Position numbers and translations under genes: made by a program
The notes under the pieces: model-generated
Databases searched by the model: none
What the model was told of the DNA's origin: nothing
What the model saw: the letters and a program-made list of their open reading frames with translations, nothing else
From: Caulobacter sp. 17J80-11
Lineage (GTDB): Bacteria > Pseudomonadota > Alphaproteobacteria > Caulobacterales > Caulobacteraceae
Assembly: GCF_014349105.1 (NCBI RefSeq)
Contig: NZ_JACSJI010000002.1
Location: 62,001-126,000 of the forward strand
Direction of reading: 5' to 3'
Length of the DNA stretch: 64,000 bases
Part shown: piece by piece, positions 19,004 through 30,711 of the stretch
Layout: the number at the start of each line of letters is the position of its first letter
Numbering within the stretch: position 1 is the stretch's first letter

Positions 19004-19557
19004 GCGACGCGCTCGCCGGCCCGCCGCTCTATCGGCGCGTGTTGGGCGAGGCATGGGATGCGCTTCCACCGGCGGTCCGGCGCATGCACGAGCTCGACGT
19101 GACCGCGGCCGAGGGTGTGGCGCAGGTCGAGCGGGGCGATCATCCCCTGGCCCGTCTGATCGGGACCTGCATCGGCGTTCCGCCGGCCGGTCGCGATGTT
19201 CCGCTCCGGGTGAGCTTCAAGCGCGAAGGCGAAACGGAGATCTGGCGGCGCAGCTTCGGTGGCCGCAGCTTCGTCTCCCGCCAGGCGTGCGGCCGCGCCG
19301 CTGGTCTGAAGGTCGAGCGCTTCGGTCCGATCACCCTGTGGCTGGCGATGGAGGTCGAGGGCGAGCGCCTTCGGATCGGGGTTCGGCGCTGGGCGGCGTT
19401 CGGCCTGCCTCTGCCGCTGAGCTTCGCGCCGGTGCTTGAGACCTACGAGGCGGTCGAGGACGGCCGGTTCGTGTTTGACGACGACATCCGTCATCCGCTC
19501 GTCGGACGCATCGCGCGGCATCGGGGATGGCTGGAACCGGTCGAGGACGCAGGATGA
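19000..19557 (+). CDS. DUF4166-domain protein
   Basis: This 185-residue soluble protein matches the DUF4166 pattern: an N-terminal [11 protein letters not shown], a central GGRSF, and a C-terminal segment ending in [14 protein letters not shown]. Its biochemical role is unknown; in some genomes DUF4166 is fused to short-chain dehydrogenases or saccharopine dehydrogenase-like proteins. It starts at GTG 19000 within the smpB stop and its own stop overlaps the acetyltransferase ATG, so it is translated as part of the dapA-smpB operon. Confidence 0.8.
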   Translation: MSDALAGPPLYRRVLGEAWDALPPAVRRMHELDVTAAEGVAQVERGDHPLARLIGTCIGVPPAGRDVPLRVSFKREGETEIWRRSFGGRSFVSRQACGRAAGLKVERFGPITLWLAMEVEGERLRIGVRRWAAFGLPLPLSFAPVLETYEAVEDGRFVFDDDIRHPLVGRIARHRGWLEPVEDAG

Positions 19558-20306
19558 TCACCGCCGCCGACATCGAAGCCATCGAACGGGCGACGCTGGC
19601 CGCCCTGCCGCCCAGGACCCTGGTGGAGGACGACGGTTGGCTGCTGGCCGCCAACGACGGAGCGATAGGGCGGGTCAACAGCGTCGTACCGCTCGACCAG
19701 GGCCGGGACCTCCTGGCCGCCAAGCTCGAGCGCGCCTTCGCCTTCTACGCCGACGCCGGACTTCCTCCGGCCTTCCGGGTCTCGCGCTTCTCCGGGCCAG
19801 ATCTCGAAACCGCCCTGAGCGCGCGCGGCCTTCGCCCCGAACAGCCGACCGCGGTCATGATCGCCGACACCGGCGCGGTCGCCGCCGCCCTGGCCGGGGT
19901 CGCGCCGGCCGAGCGCGTCGGCACGCCGGACGAGGCCTGGCGCGCGGTGTTCCTGGGCGCGGGCTTCGATCCGGTCGAGGGCGCCAGGCGCGCCGCCACC
20001 CTGGTGCGGGCCGCCGATGCCGCCTTCGCCCAGGTTCGGTCGGATGGCGAGACCGTCGCCATCGGCGCGCTCGGCTTCGGCGCGGGGTGGGCCGGGATCC
20101 ACGGCATGCGCACGGCCCAGGCGCATCGGCGCCGGGGGCTGGCCCTGCAGGTGCTCTCGACCCTGGTGGCGGCCGCGGCCGAGCGCGGCGTCGAACGCCT
20201 GTTCCTGCAGGTCGAAGAGGCGAACGCGGTCGCCCGAGCGCTCTACGCTCGCCTCGGCTTCGTCGACGCCTACCGCTACAGCTACTGGCGGCCCCCCCAA
20301 CCTTGA
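19554..20306 (+). CDS. GNAT-family N-acetyltransferase
   Basis: This 250-residue protein has a diverged N-terminal half (RVNSVVPLD, as in tandem GNAT proteins) and a C-terminal GNAT domain. The acetyl-CoA motif A is seen as MRTAQAHRRRGLALQVL, and motif B as LQVEEANAVARALYARLGF. The ATG at 19554 overlaps the stop of the DUF4166 gene, which decides the start over an upstream in-frame codon. The substrate is unknown. Confidence 0.88.
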   Translation: MITAADIEAIERATLAALPPRTLVEDDGWLLAANDGAIGRVNSVVPLDQGRDLLAAKLERAFAFYADAGLPPAFRVSRFSGPDLETALSARGLRPEQPTAVMIADTGAVAAALAGVAPAERVGTPDEAWRAVFLGAGFDPVEGARRAATLVRAADAAFAQVRSDGETVAIGALGFGAGWAGIHGMRTAQAHRRRGLALQVLSTLVAAAAERGVERLFLQVEEANAVARALYARLGFVDAYRYSYWRPPQP

Positions 20307-20343
20307 GCCGCTCGGCTCTGAGCCGGCCGGCGCTCAGATCCGC

Positions 20344-20997
20344 TTAGGCGTCGATGTAGGCCTTCGCCGCCTGGAACACGTCCTCGAACATGTCAGGCGT
20401 CAGCACGCGGGTGTTCTGGTTGTACTGCGAGCAGTGATAGCTGTTGAACAGCCGATAGGGGCCGACGTCGGCCTCGACGCCGTGCCCGCTTGGGACGCTC
20501 GACGCCTTGGCGCCCAAGGCCTTCAGCACATTCTTGCGGGATACGTCGCCCAGGGTGACGATCGCCTTCAGCCGGGGCAGGGCGGCCATGCGCGCGGTCA
20601 GGAACGGGCGGCAGGCGGCCTCTTCGGCGGGAAGCGGCTTGTTGGCCGGCGGCGCGCAACGCACTGCGTTGGTGATCATGCAGTCGATCAGTTCGAGGCT
20701 GTCGTCCGGGCGCGCCTCGTAGCGGCCGCGAGCGAAGCCGAACTTGATCAGGGTTTCGTAGAGCAGCACGCCGGCGTAGTCGCCGGTGAACGGCCGCCCC
20801 GTCCGGTTGGCGCCCATGCGGCCCGGCGCCAGGCCCACGATCAGCAAGCGCGCGTCGGGATCGCCGAACGAGGGCGCGGCGCCGTTGAACCAGGTCGGCT
20901 CCTTGGCCTTGTTCTCCTCGCGGTAGGCGACCAGGCGCGGGCAGATCGGGCAGTCGTGCGGCGGCTCGGCCGGGCCGAGGACGATCTCGGGCTTCAC
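20344..20997 (-). CDS. Type 5 uracil-DNA glycosylase (UdgB-like)
   Basis: This 217-residue base-excision repair enzyme has the family 5 motif GLAPGRMGANRTGRPFTGDYAG in place of the GQDPYH of family 1, and a C-terminal motif SYHCSQYNQNT. Four-cysteine iron-sulphur coordination is likely, beginning with CPIC at residues 16-19. Family 5 enzymes remove uracil, and some also hypoxanthine, from DNA. Note the Cys in SYHC, where Pro is usual. It starts at GTG 20997, one base after the stop of the NYN-domain gene, so the two are cotranscribed. Confidence 0.88.
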   Translation of the reverse strand: MKPEIVLGPAEPPHDCPICPRLVAYREENKAKEPTWFNGAAPSFGDPDARLLIVGLAPGRMGANRTGRPFTGDYAGVLLYETLIKFGFARGRYEARPDDSLELIDCMITNAVRCAPPANKPLPAEEAACRPFLTARMAALPRLKAIVTLGDVSRKNVLKALGAKASSVPSGHGVEADVGPYRLFNSYHCSQYNQNTRVLTPDMFEDVFQAAKAYIDA

Positions 20998-20998
20998 C

Positions 20999-21607
20999 TC
21001 AGAACTCGTCCTGGGAGTCGCGTTCGGCCGGGGTGGGAGCGGCGTCGGGTTGCAGGAAGCGCGGCGTGTGCGCCTGGGCGCGCGGCCGGCCGACCAGCGG
21101 CATAAGGTCGACCAGGTCGACGAAGGTGTCGGCCTGGCGGCGCAGGTCGTCCGAGGCCATCGGCGGCTGGGATTTCACGGTGGATACGACGGTCACGCGC
21201 GCGCCGCGTCGCTGCACGGCCTCGACCAGGCGTCTGAAATCGCCGTCGCCGGAGAACAGCACCAGATGGTCGGCCGAGCCGGCCAGCTCCATCATGTCGA
21301 CGGCGATCTCCATGTCCATGTTGCCGCGCCAGCGCTTGCGGCCCTGGGAGTCGGTGAACTCGCGCGCCGGCTTGGTCACCAGGGTGAAGCCGTTGTAGTC
21401 GAGCCAGTCGACCAGCGGGCGGATCGGCGAGTAGTCGTCGCCCTCGGCGATGGCGGTGTAGTAGTAGGCCCGGATCAGCACCCCGCGCCGACGGAACTCG
21501 TCGAGCAGCTTCTTGTAATCGATGTCGAAATTCAACGCCTTGGCGGCGGAGTACAGGTTCGCCCCGTCGATGAAGAGCGCGATGCGATCGGTGGGATAGA
21601 AAGTCAT
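20999..21607 (-). CDS. NYN-domain protein (LabA/DUF88 family)
   Basis: This 202-residue protein carries a PIN-like NYN domain. The predicted metal-binding acids are visible: Asp in LFIDGANLY, Asp in GNMDMEIAVDM, and the pair in FSGDGDFRRLV. The fold suggests an RNA nuclease. A polar C-terminal tail of about 35 residues follows (Pro, Ala, Asp-rich). Homologues affect RNA processing or circadian output in other phyla. It begins 29 bases from the divergent folK and is followed closely by the uracil-DNA glycosylase gene. Confidence 0.88.
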   Translation of the reverse strand: MTFYPTDRIALFIDGANLYSAAKALNFDIDYKKLLDEFRRRGVLIRAYYYTAIAEGDDYSPIRPLVDWLDYNGFTLVTKPAREFTDSQGRKRWRGNMDMEIAVDMMELAGSADHLVLFSGDGDFRRLVEAVQRRGARVTVVSTVKSQPPMASDDLRRQADTFVDLVDLMPLVGRPRAQAHTPRFLQPDAAPTPAERDSQDEF

Positions 21608-21636
21608 TTTTTGAAATGTCCCCGCAGGGTGGAAGT

Positions 21637-22140
21637 ATGACGTCGCTCGACCAGGCCGTGGTGGTCGCGCTGGGCTCGAATCTGAAAGGCGACCAGCCTT
21701 CGATCGAGGCCCTGCTGGAGGCGGCCCTGGACCGTTTCGCGCCCGAGGGGCTGACGGTCGTGGACCGGTCTTCCTGGTGGCGGTCGGCGGCCTGGCCGGA
21801 TCCGACCGGACCTGCCTACCTCAATGGTGTCGCGATTGTCGAGACGGGCCTTAAACCCTTGCAAGTATTGGCCGTGCTGCGCCGGATCGAGGGCGCGTTC
21901 GGCCGCCGGCGCGGGGAGCCCAACGCCGCCCGGACGCTCGATCTGGACCTGATCGCGCACGGCCGGACTCTACTCCTGACCGACGAGCTCGTCCTGCCCC
22001 ACCCGCGCGCCGCCGACCGGCTGTTCGTGATGGGCCCGCTGGCCGAGATCGCGCCGGCCTGGACGCACCCCCAGAGCGGCCGCACGGCGGCGGATCTGGC
22101 CGCCTCGGCGACGGTGGGGCGGGACGCCGCGCCGGTTTGA
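21637..22140 (+). CDS. folK: 2-amino-4-hydroxy-6-hydroxymethyldihydropteridine pyrophosphokinase
   Basis: This 167-residue enzyme transfers pyrophosphate from ATP to the pterin precursor of folate. Motifs are ALGSNLKGD at the N-terminus, RRIEGAFGRRR in the ATP-binding region and RTLDLDLI with the metal-binding Asp pair, followed by LPHPR. I chose the ATG at 21637 because GGTGGA lies just upstream; an in-frame ATG at 21616 would add 7 residues. folP and folB are not in the window. The gene is just upstream of rpoZ with a likely promoter between. Confidence 0.94.
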   Translation: MTSLDQAVVVALGSNLKGDQPSIEALLEAALDRFAPEGLTVVDRSSWWRSAAWPDPTGPAYLNGVAIVETGLKPLQVLAVLRRIEGAFGRRRGEPNAARTLDLDLIAHGRTLLLTDELVLPHPRAADRLFVMGPLAEIAPAWTHPQSGRTAADLAASATVGRDAAPV

Positions 22141-22163
22141 ATTCGCCGTGCGCGCGCCGCATG

Positions 22164-22192
22164 TTGCACTTGCGAGAGCCGCCCGTTAAATT
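22164..22192 (+). promoter_or_regulatory. Candidate sigma-70-type promoter of rpoZ-spoT
   Basis: TTGCAC (22164-22169) and TAAATT (22187-22192) are separated by 17 bases, and lie 60 bases before the rpoZ ATG. This would drive rpoZ and spoT together. The match is by eye. Confidence 0.4.
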
Positions 22193-22251
22193 CGCCGGTT
22201 CAAAGCCCTAATTCTGCCGGGGCTCTCCCCAGCCCCCATCCGAGGACAGCA

Positions 22252-22611
22252 ATGGCCCGCGTCACCGTCGAAGACTGCGTCGAGAAGGTCCCGAACCGCT
22301 TCGGCCTCGTGCTGCTGGCCGCCCACCGGGCGCGTTCGATCTCGGCCGGCGCGCCGCTGCTGCTCGATCGCGACAACGACAAGAACCCGGTCGTGGCCCT
22401 GCGCGAGATCGCCGAGGACAAGGTCGAGCCGGAATCGCTCCGCGAAAACCTGATCGGCACCCTGCAGCGCGTCGACGAGCGCACCGAGGCCGAGGAAGAA
22501 GCCGAAACCCTGGCCCTGCTGGCCGAGCCGCAGCACATGCAGATGAGCGAGGCCGAGCTGGTTCGCGCTCTGCAGAGCGACCGCGAAGGCGGTCAGGAGG
22601 AGCGCTACTGA
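22252..22611 (+). CDS. rpoZ: DNA-directed RNA polymerase omega subunit
   Basis: This 119-residue omega subunit helps assemble RNA polymerase through beta-prime and in many Proteobacteria forms part of a ppGpp site. The conserved N-terminal [24 protein letters not shown] and the RARSISAG motif are clear; the acidic C-terminal tail ([15 protein letters not shown]) is typical of alphaproteobacteria. It is followed immediately by spoT, so polymerase subunit and alarmone enzyme are co-expressed. AGGAGG near its 3' end probably serves spoT. Confidence 0.97.
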   Translation: MARVTVEDCVEKVPNRFGLVLLAAHRARSISAGAPLLLDRDNDKNPVVALREIAEDKVEPESLRENLIGTLQRVDERTEAEEEAETLALLAEPQHMQMSEAELVRALQSDREGGQEERY

Positions 22612-22700
22612 CAGCCCAGGCGGACGGTTCGCGTACCAGAGCCGCGCTCGCCGTCGTTTCGGCCGAGCCGTCCACCGCCGCTGCCGGCAGCGACAAGCCC

Positions 22701-24908
<2,208 letters not shown>

Positions 24909-24913
24909 TTGGA

Positions 24914-24944
24914 TCGCCTCCCCCCGCAGGGGAGGGAGGCGAAG
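24914..24944. repeat. Short GC-rich hairpin element after spoT
   Basis: GCCTCCCCCC and GGGGAGGGAGGC form an imperfect hairpin around GCA, located between the convergent spoT and VOC genes. The CCTCCCC and GGGGAGG composition resembles the larger intergenic element at 32921-33089 and may be a fragment of the same family or simply a terminator without a T tract. Confidence 0.35.
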
Positions 24945-24953
24945 CCATCAGGG

Positions 24954-25382
24954 TCAGGCGTTCGGAGCGCCCGTCGTATTGACCATCCACGGCACGCCGA
25001 AGCGGTCGATCAGCGACCCGTAGCCCGGCGACCAGAAGGTGGCGTTGAAGGGCATCACCACCTTGCCGCCTTCGGAAAGGGCGTCGAACCACCGGCGCGC
25101 CTGGGCGGCGTCGTCGGTGTGCAGGGTCACGTCGAAGCCGTTCTTCGGCTTGTCGATGTTCGGGGCCCAGTCGGTGTCCATGTCCGCGCCCATCAGCGCC
25201 TGGTCGCCGACCTCCAGCCAGCAGTGCATGAGCCAGTCCTTGTACTGCGGACCGACCGGCATGTCGGGCGGGCCTTCGCCGTAGGGGAAGGCGGCGGTGA
25301 TCTTTCCGCCGAGCACCTTGGCGTAGAACTCGAAGGCCTCGCGGCACTGGCCGCGGAAGCTGAGGCTGGTGACGATCTTCAT
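24954..25382 (-). CDS. VOC-family protein, PhnB-like
   Basis: This 142-residue protein has the vicinal-oxygen-chelate/glyoxalase fold of the PhnB/3-demethylubiquinone-like group: the N-terminal [20 protein letters not shown], a middle LMGAD, and the C-terminal [19 protein letters not shown]. PhnB-type proteins usually lack the full metal site of glyoxalase I. The function is unknown. It is on the minus strand, interrupting the otherwise forward spoT-to-recO series, and may be a later insertion there. Confidence 0.85.
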   Translation of the reverse strand: MKIVTSLSFRGQCREAFEFYAKVLGGKITAAFPYGEGPPDMPVGPQYKDWLMHCWLEVGDQALMGADMDTDWAPNIDKPKNGFDVTLHTDDAAQARRWFDALSEGGKVVMPFNATFWSPGYGSLIDRFGVPWMVNTTGAPNA

Positions 25383-25513
25383 GGGCGCTCCGTCGGGTTC
25401 GGGGAGGCGAAGCTCAACTCGCAGAACGACGGTTCGTCAACCGAGCGCCACGTACAAGCGCGAGGGGCGCTGAGGCGTTTACGCGGACCCATTCAGGTCC
25501 TATTGAGCCGCCC

Positions 25514-26098
25514 ATGACCTCTGAAGACGTTCTCGACGAATTCCGTGCGGCCGGCGCCCTGCGCGAAGGCCACTTCGTGCTGTCCTCCGGCCTGCACAGC
25601 CCCGTGTTCCTGCAGAAGAACCTGGTGTTCATGAACGCCGACCGCTGCGCGCGGCTCTGCAAGGCGCTGGCCGAAAAGATCACCGCCCAGGTGGGCGCGG
25701 TCGACGTGGCCATCTCCCCGGCCGTGGGCGGCATCATCCCGGGCTACGAGACCGCCCGCTGGCTGAAGGTCCCGTCGATGTACGTCGAGCGCGAAGGCGG
25801 CGAGTTCAAGCTGCGCCGCGGCTTCGGGATCGAGCCGGGCGCCAAGGTCGTGATGGTCGAGGACATCGTCACCACCGGCCTGTCGTCGCGCGAGTGCATC
25901 GCCGCGATCAAGGCGGCCGGCGGCGACGTGGTGGCGGCGGCCTGCATCGTCGACCGCTCCGGCGGCCGCGCCGACGTCGGCGTGCCGCTGATCGCCCTGG
26001 CCACCCTGGACGTGCCGGCCTATCCGGCCGACCAGCTGCCGCCCGAACTGGCGGCGATCCCGATCGTCGACCCGGGCAGCCGGAGGCTGTCGAAGTGA
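25514..26098 (+). CDS. pyrE: Orotate phosphoribosyltransferase
   Basis: This 194-residue type I phosphoribosyltransferase joins orotate to PRPP to make orotidine monophosphate in pyrimidine synthesis. The PRPP-binding signature [14 protein letters not shown] is intact, and the N-terminal [14 protein letters not shown] and [15 protein letters not shown] segments are typical. It is the first gene of the pyrE-pdxJ-acpS-lepB-rnc-era-recO run; its stop overlaps the GTG of pdxJ. Confidence 0.96.
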   Translation: MTSEDVLDEFRAAGALREGHFVLSSGLHSPVFLQKNLVFMNADRCARLCKALAEKITAQVGAVDVAISPAVGGIIPGYETARWLKVPSMYVEREGGEFKLRRGFGIEPGAKVVMVEDIVTTGLSSRECIAAIKAAGGDVVAAACIVDRSGGRADVGVPLIALATLDVPAYPADQLPPELAAIPIVDPGSRRLSK

Positions 26099-26847
26099 GC
26101 AGCCGCGTCCGCCTGGGCGTCAACATCGACCACGTCGCCACCGTGCGTAACGCGCGGGGCGGGGCGCACCCCGAGCCGCTGCGCGCGGCGCGGCTGGCGA
26201 TCGAGGCCGGGGCGGACGGCATCACCGCGCACCTGCGCGAGGACCGCCGGCACATTTCCGACGCCGACATCGGCGCCCTGTCGGAGCTGTGCCACGGGCT
26301 CGGCAAGCCGCTGAATTTCGAAATGGCCGTGACGGCGGAGATGCGCGACATCGCGCTGCGCCACCGCCCCCACGCCGCCTGCCTGGTGCCCGAGCGGCGC
26401 GAGGAGCGCACCACCGAGGGCGGCCTGGACGTCGCCCGCAACCACGCCGCCATCGCCCCTGTGGTCCGCGCCCTGCGCGACGCCGGCGTGCGGGTGTCGC
26501 TGTTCATCGAGCCCGATCCCGTGCAGGTGGCGGTGGCCGAGGCCATCGGCGCTCAGGTCGTGGAATTCCACACCGGCGCCTACTGCGAGGCGGTGATCCA
26601 CGGCCGCGATCCGGCCCCCCTGCTGGAGGCGCTGAAGCGCGGCGCAGGGGAAGCCGAGCGGCGCGGGCTCGAGGTCCACGCCGGCCACGGCCTGGACTAC
26701 GACACCGCCCAGACGGTCGCGGCGATCCCGCAGGTGGTGGAGCTGAACATCGGCCACTTCCTGATCGGCGAGGCGATCTTCGTCGGCCTGGAGACCGCCA
26801 TCCGCACCATGCGCACTCGCATCGACGCCGCCCGGCCGGGGGCCTGA
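26095..26847 (+). CDS. pdxJ: Pyridoxine 5'-phosphate synthase
   Basis: This 250-residue TIM-barrel enzyme closes the pyridine ring from 1-deoxyxylulose 5-phosphate and aminoacetone phosphate to give pyridoxine 5'-phosphate. Clear motifs are [26 protein letters not shown], the catalytic Glu in [24 protein letters not shown] and AGHGLDYDT. It starts with GTG overlapping the pyrE stop by 4 bases. acpS follows 4 bases after its stop, as in many Proteobacteria. Confidence 0.96.
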   Translation: MSSRVRLGVNIDHVATVRNARGGAHPEPLRAARLAIEAGADGITAHLREDRRHISDADIGALSELCHGLGKPLNFEMAVTAEMRDIALRHRPHAACLVPERREERTTEGGLDVARNHAAIAPVVRALRDAGVRVSLFIEPDPVQVAVAEAIGAQVVEFHTGAYCEAVIHGRDPAPLLEALKRGAGEAERRGLEVHAGHGLDYDTAQTVAAIPQVVELNIGHFLIGEAIFVGLETAIRTMRTRIDAARPGA

Positions 26848-26851
26848 GCCG

Positions 26852-27256
26852 GTGATCCTGGGCATCGGCGCGGACCTGACGGATATCCGACGCATCGAAG
26901 AGACGCTGTCGCGTTTCGGCGACCGCTTCACCAACCGCTGCTTCACCGAGATCGAACGGACCCGTTCCGAGCGCAAGCCCGACCGCGCCGCCAGCTACGC
27001 CAAGCGCTTTTCGGCCAAGGAGGCCTGCGCCAAGGCGCTGGGCACCGGCATGCGCAGCTACGTGCACTGGCGCGACATGGGGGTGGTCAACCTGCCCACC
27101 GGCCAGCCGACCCTGGCGCTCACCGGCGGCGCGGCCGAACGCCTCAAGGCGCTGACGCCGGCGGGCATGACCCCGTATATCCACCTGTCGCTTACCGACG
27201 ATCACCCCTATGCGCAGGCCTTCGTCGTCATCGAAGCCTTGCCCGCGTCACAATGA
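26852..27256 (+). CDS. acpS: Holo-[acyl-carrier-protein] synthase
   Basis: This 134-residue enzyme transfers 4'-phosphopantetheine from CoA to acyl carrier protein. The magnesium-binding residues Asp8 (GIGADLTDI) and Glu57 ([13 protein letters not shown]) are present. It starts at GTG 26852. Linkage of acpS to pdxJ and lepB is conserved across Proteobacteria, so fatty acid synthesis, vitamin B6 and protein export genes are cotranscribed. Confidence 0.95.
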   Translation: MILGIGADLTDIRRIEETLSRFGDRFTNRCFTEIERTRSERKPDRAASYAKRFSAKEACAKALGTGMRSYVHWRDMGVVNLPTGQPTLALTGGAAERLKALTPAGMTPYIHLSLTDDHPYAQAFVVIEALPASQ

Positions 27257-27311
27257 GCGACTACCGATTTTCCGAGAGGGGCGGACGGCCCCGGGCGGGG
27301 ACTGAACAGCG

Positions 27312-28235
27312 ATGAGCACCGTGGAAACCGGCGGAGCCCAGGCCGCCGAGCCGAGCGAAACCGCAGAGGCCGTCGCCGCGGCTGAAACCTCCGCCGCCGC
27401 CGAGCCGTTGACCGCCGGAGCGTCCGCGGGCGCGGAGTTCGAGGAGCCGGTCGAGGAAACCGACGACGTGCCCGCCCACGCCAAATCCGCCAAGGACGAG
27501 TTCGTGGAGATCGCCAAGACGATCTTCTACGCGCTGCTGATCGCCCTGGTGCTGCGGATCCTGTTCTTCCAGCCGTACACCATCCCGTCCGCGTCGATGG
27601 AGCCGAACCTCTACGAGGGCGACTACATCATCGTGTCCAAGTGGAACTACGGCTACAGCCGCCACTCGATCCCGTTCAGCCCGCCGCTGTTCCACGGCCG
27701 CACGCCCGGCAAGGGCCCGGCTCGCGGCGACATCGTCGTATTCAAGCTGCCCAGCGACAACAAGAGCGACTACATCAAGCGCGTGGTCGGCTTGCCGGGC
27801 GACCGCATCCAGATGCGCGACAACCATCTGTACATCAACGACGCGCCGGTGAAGGACGAGGTGATGGGCCCGATCGAGGTGCCCACCTTCTACGGCGTCC
27901 CGCGCGAGGCGACCGAGATCCGCGAGACCTTCCCGGAGGGCAAGAACTTCACCACCCAGGACTTCGGCCCGGGCGGCGACCTGGACAACACCGACGTGTA
28001 CGTGGTGCCCGAGGGCTACTACTTCATGATGGGCGACAACCGCGACAACTCGATCGACAGCCGTGTCGACCCGCGGTTCAACGGCGGCGCCGGCGTCGGC
28101 TTCGTGCCGGCCGAGAACCTGGTCGGCAAGGCCCAGATCATCCTGTTCTCGTGGCACCCGGGCGCGTCCCTGTTCAAGCCCTGGACCTGGTTCACCAAGG
28201 TGCGCCCGAGCCGGTTCTTCACGCCGCTGAAATGA
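27312..28235 (+). CDS. lepB: Signal peptidase I
   Basis: This 307-residue membrane protease removes Sec/Tat signal peptides. A poorly conserved 60-residue acidic, Ala/Glu-rich cytosolic leader comes first, then one membrane anchor (about residues 65-85), then the catalytic Ser95 in PSASMEPNL and general base Lys156 in [22 protein letters not shown] forms box E. The acidic leader is longer than in E. coli, which has two spans, and may be lineage-specific. rnc begins within its stop codon. Confidence 0.95.
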   Translation: MSTVETGGAQAAEPSETAEAVAAAETSAAAEPLTAGASAGAEFEEPVEETDDVPAHAKSAKDEFVEIAKTIFYALLIALVLRILFFQPYTIPSASMEPNLYEGDYIIVSKWNYGYSRHSIPFSPPLFHGRTPGKGPARGDIVVFKLPSDNKSDYIKRVVGLPGDRIQMRDNHLYINDAPVKDEVMGPIEVPTFYGVPREATEIRETFPEGKNFTTQDFGPGGDLDNTDVYVVPEGYYFMMGDNRDNSIDSRVDPRFNGGAGVGFVPAENLVGKAQIILFSWHPGASLFKPWTWFTKVRPSRFFTPLK

Positions 28236-28927
28236 GTGTGCGCGCGAAAGCCGTCGCAGACCTCGAACAGAAGCTCGGCCACGTATTCAACGACCGCGAC
28301 CTGCTGGAGCGGGCCCTGACCCATTCCAGCGTGGGCGAGGGCGCGCGTCGGGTGATCGACTACGAGCGGCTGGAATTCCTGGGCGACCGCGTGCTGGGCC
28401 TGCTGGCGGCCGAGCGCCTGATCGACGCCTATCCCAAGGCCAAGGAAGGCGAGCTGTCGCCCAAGCTGCAGGCTCTGGTGAACCGCGAGGCCTGCGCGAG
28501 AGCGGCGCGGCGCATGGGCGTCGGCCCGGCGCTGCGGCTCTCGCCTGGCGAGACGAAGACCGGCGGGCGCGACAAGGACACCATCCTGGGCGACGCCTGC
28601 GAGGCGCTGATGGCGGCGGTCTACATCGACGGCGGCATGGAGGCCTCGCGCGCCATGTTCGGCACGTTCTGGGCCGACGAGTTCGCCCACCTGGACGCGC
28701 CGAAGGTGAAGGACGTGAAGTCGCGGCTGCAGGAGTGGGCGCAGGGCAAGGGCCGGCCGCTGCCGACCTACGAGGTCGTGAACCGTGAAGGTCCCGACCA
28801 TGCGCCGACCTTCACCGTCGAGGTGAAGGTCGAAGGAGTGAAGCCTGAGCGGGCCGCAGGGCGTTCCCGCCAGGAGGCGGAGAAGGCCGCGGCCACCGCC
28901 ATGCTTGAACGCGAAGGATTGCTGTGA
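28232..28927 (+). CDS. rnc: Ribonuclease III
   Basis: This 231-residue double-stranded RNA endonuclease processes rRNA precursors and regulatory RNAs. The catalytic signature [11 protein letters not shown] (residues 45-55) and the second acidic cluster [11 protein letters not shown] (Asp121, Glu124) are intact, followed by a C-terminal dsRNA-binding domain (about 160-231, [11 protein letters not shown] to the end). ATG at 28232 overlaps the lepB stop and its own stop overlaps the era GTG, so lepB-rnc-era are translationally coupled. Confidence 0.96.
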   Translation: MSVRAKAVADLEQKLGHVFNDRDLLERALTHSSVGEGARRVIDYERLEFLGDRVLGLLAAERLIDAYPKAKEGELSPKLQALVNREACARAARRMGVGPALRLSPGETKTGGRDKDTILGDACEALMAAVYIDGGMEASRAMFGTFWADEFAHLDAPKVKDVKSRLQEWAQGKGRPLPTYEVVNREGPDHAPTFTVEVKVEGVKPERAAGRSRQEAEKAAATAMLEREGLL

Positions 28928-29874
28928 ACCAAGAAACCAAGACCCGCGCGGGTTTCGCCGCCGTCATCGGCGCCCCGAACGCGGGCAAGTCCACCCTGGT
29001 CAACCGGCTGGTCGGCACCAAGGTGTCGATCGTCACCCAGAAGGTGCAGACCACGCGCTTCCCGGTGCGCGGCGTGGCCATTGTCGGCGACGCCCAGATC
29101 GTGCTGGTCGACACCCCCGGCATCTTCAAGCCGCGTCGCCGGCTGGACCGGGCCATGGTGCGCTCCGCCTGGGGCGGGGCCGAGGACGCCGAGGCGGTGG
29201 TCCACCTGGTCGACGCCCAGGCCGAACTGGCCGTGCTGGACGGCAAGGACGCCAGCCCGGCCGACAAGCGCGCCCACATCGACGTGGAGACCATCGTCGA
29301 GGGCCTGAAGGCGGCCGGCCGCAAGGTCATCCTGGCGCTCAACAAGATCGACGGCATCAAGCGCGACCGCCTGCTAGCGCTGGCCGATACGCTTTTCAAA
29401 TCCGAGGTCTACGACGAGGTCTTCATGATCTCGGCGGCCAACGGCTCGGGCGTGGACGACCTGGCCGCCCGCCTGGCCGAGCTGATGCCGGAAGGCCCGT
29501 GGCTGTATCCCGAGGACCAGAGCGCCGACGTGCCCTCGCGCGTGCTGGCCTCCGAGATCACCCGCGAGAAGCTCTACCTGCGGGTCCACGAGGAGCTGCC
29601 CTACGCGGCGGCGGTGGAGACCACCAAGTTCGAGGAGCGCAAGGACGGCTCCGTCCGCATCGAGCAGAACATCTACGTCGAGCGCGACAGCCAGCGCCCG
29701 ATCGTGCTGGGCAAGAACGGCCAGACCCTGAAGTGGATCGGCCAGAAGTCCCGCGAGGAGCTGCAGGAGCTGCTGGACCGCCCGGTCCACCTGTTCCTGC
29801 ACGTCCAGGTCAACGAGCGCTGGCAGGACGACCGCGCCCTCTACGCCCAGTTCGGCCTGGAGTACGACGTCTGA
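28924..29874 (+). CDS. era: GTPase Era
   Basis: This 316-residue essential GTPase helps mature the 3' end of 16S rRNA and the 30S subunit. G1 is GAPNAGKST (16-24), G3 is DTPG (63-66) and G4 is NKID; a C-terminal KH domain ([16 protein letters not shown], then [14 protein letters not shown]) binds rRNA. It starts with GTG overlapping rnc. The rnc-era-recO order is conserved widely. recO follows after 4 bases. Confidence 0.96.
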   Translation: MNQETKTRAGFAAVIGAPNAGKSTLVNRLVGTKVSIVTQKVQTTRFPVRGVAIVGDAQIVLVDTPGIFKPRRRLDRAMVRSAWGGAEDAEAVVHLVDAQAELAVLDGKDASPADKRAHIDVETIVEGLKAAGRKVILALNKIDGIKRDRLLALADTLFKSEVYDEVFMISAANGSGVDDLAARLAELMPEGPWLYPEDQSADVPSRVLASEITREKLYLRVHEELPYAAAVETTKFEERKDGSVRIEQNIYVERDSQRPIVLGKNGQTLKWIGQKSREELQELLDRPVHLFLHVQVNERWQDDRALYAQFGLEYDV

Positions 29875-29878
29875 TCTG

Positions 29879-30610
29879 ATGGAGTGGACCGACGACGCTT
29901 TCGTGCTGTCTGCGCGCGCGCACGGCGAGACCGGGGCGATCGTCGACCTGCTGACCGAGACGCACGGGCGCGTCGTCGCCTACGTGGCCGGCGGGGCGTC
30001 GCGCAAGATGCGCCCCTTCCTGCAGCCGGGCGCGCGGGTGATGGCGCAATTTCGCTCCCGCGTGTCGGAGCAGATGGGCTCGGCCGCCCTGGAGCCGGTG
30101 GGGGAGGGGCCCGCGGCCCTGTTCGACGACAGCCTGGCGCTGGCCGGCCTGGCCGCCGCCGCGGCGGTGGCGCAGGGCGCGCTGCCGGAGCGCGAGCCGC
30201 ATCCGGGCGCCTTCTACGCCTTCGACGCGCTGGTCTCGGCCCTGGCCGTCCCCGACATCTGGCCGGCGGTGTTCGTGCGCTTCGAGGCGGGCCTGCTCGA
30301 AGAACTGGGCTTCGGCCTGGACCTGACCCGCTGCGCCGCCACCGGCGCGACCGATGATCTCGTCTATGTCAGTCCCAAGACCGGGCGCGCGGTCAGCCGC
30401 GCCGCCGGCGAGCCCTACAAGGACCGCATGCTGGCCCTGCCGCCGTTCCTGCTGGCCTCCCAGGCCGGCTTGCGTCACGGTGAGGTGGGGGCTGGGTTGA
30501 AGCTGACCGGCCACTTCCTGGAGGCCTTCGTCTTCAACGCCCTGAACAAGCCGCTGCCGCCGGCGCGGGTGTGGATGGTCGATCGCCTCGCTGACGCGGG
30601 GCTGCTTTAG
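29879..30610 (+). CDS. recO: DNA repair protein RecO
   Basis: This 243-residue protein acts in the RecF pathway, loading RecA with RecR and annealing single strands. It has the N-terminal OB-fold (DAFVLSARAHGETGAIVDLLTETHGRV) and the helical C-terminal domain. The zinc-ribbon cysteines known from some RecO proteins are not seen; only one Cys (DLTRCAATG) remains in that place, as in other alphaproteobacteria. It closes the pyrE operon; a 101-base gap separates it from parC. Confidence 0.94.
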   Translation: MEWTDDAFVLSARAHGETGAIVDLLTETHGRVVAYVAGGASRKMRPFLQPGARVMAQFRSRVSEQMGSAALEPVGEGPAALFDDSLALAGLAAAAAVAQGALPEREPHPGAFYAFDALVSALAVPDIWPAVFVRFEAGLLEELGFGLDLTRCAATGATDDLVYVSPKTGRAVSRAAGEPYKDRMLALPPFLLASQAGLRHGEVGAGLKLTGHFLEAFVFNALNKPLPPARVWMVDRLADAGLL

Positions 30611-30711
30611 CTTTCTGTGGACCGCACGGGATCCGCCATTCCGGCGATCCAGCGGATAGACTAGTGGGCGAGCGGGTGATTCCGCGCCCGAGATGACGAG
30701 TACCGGTCCCG

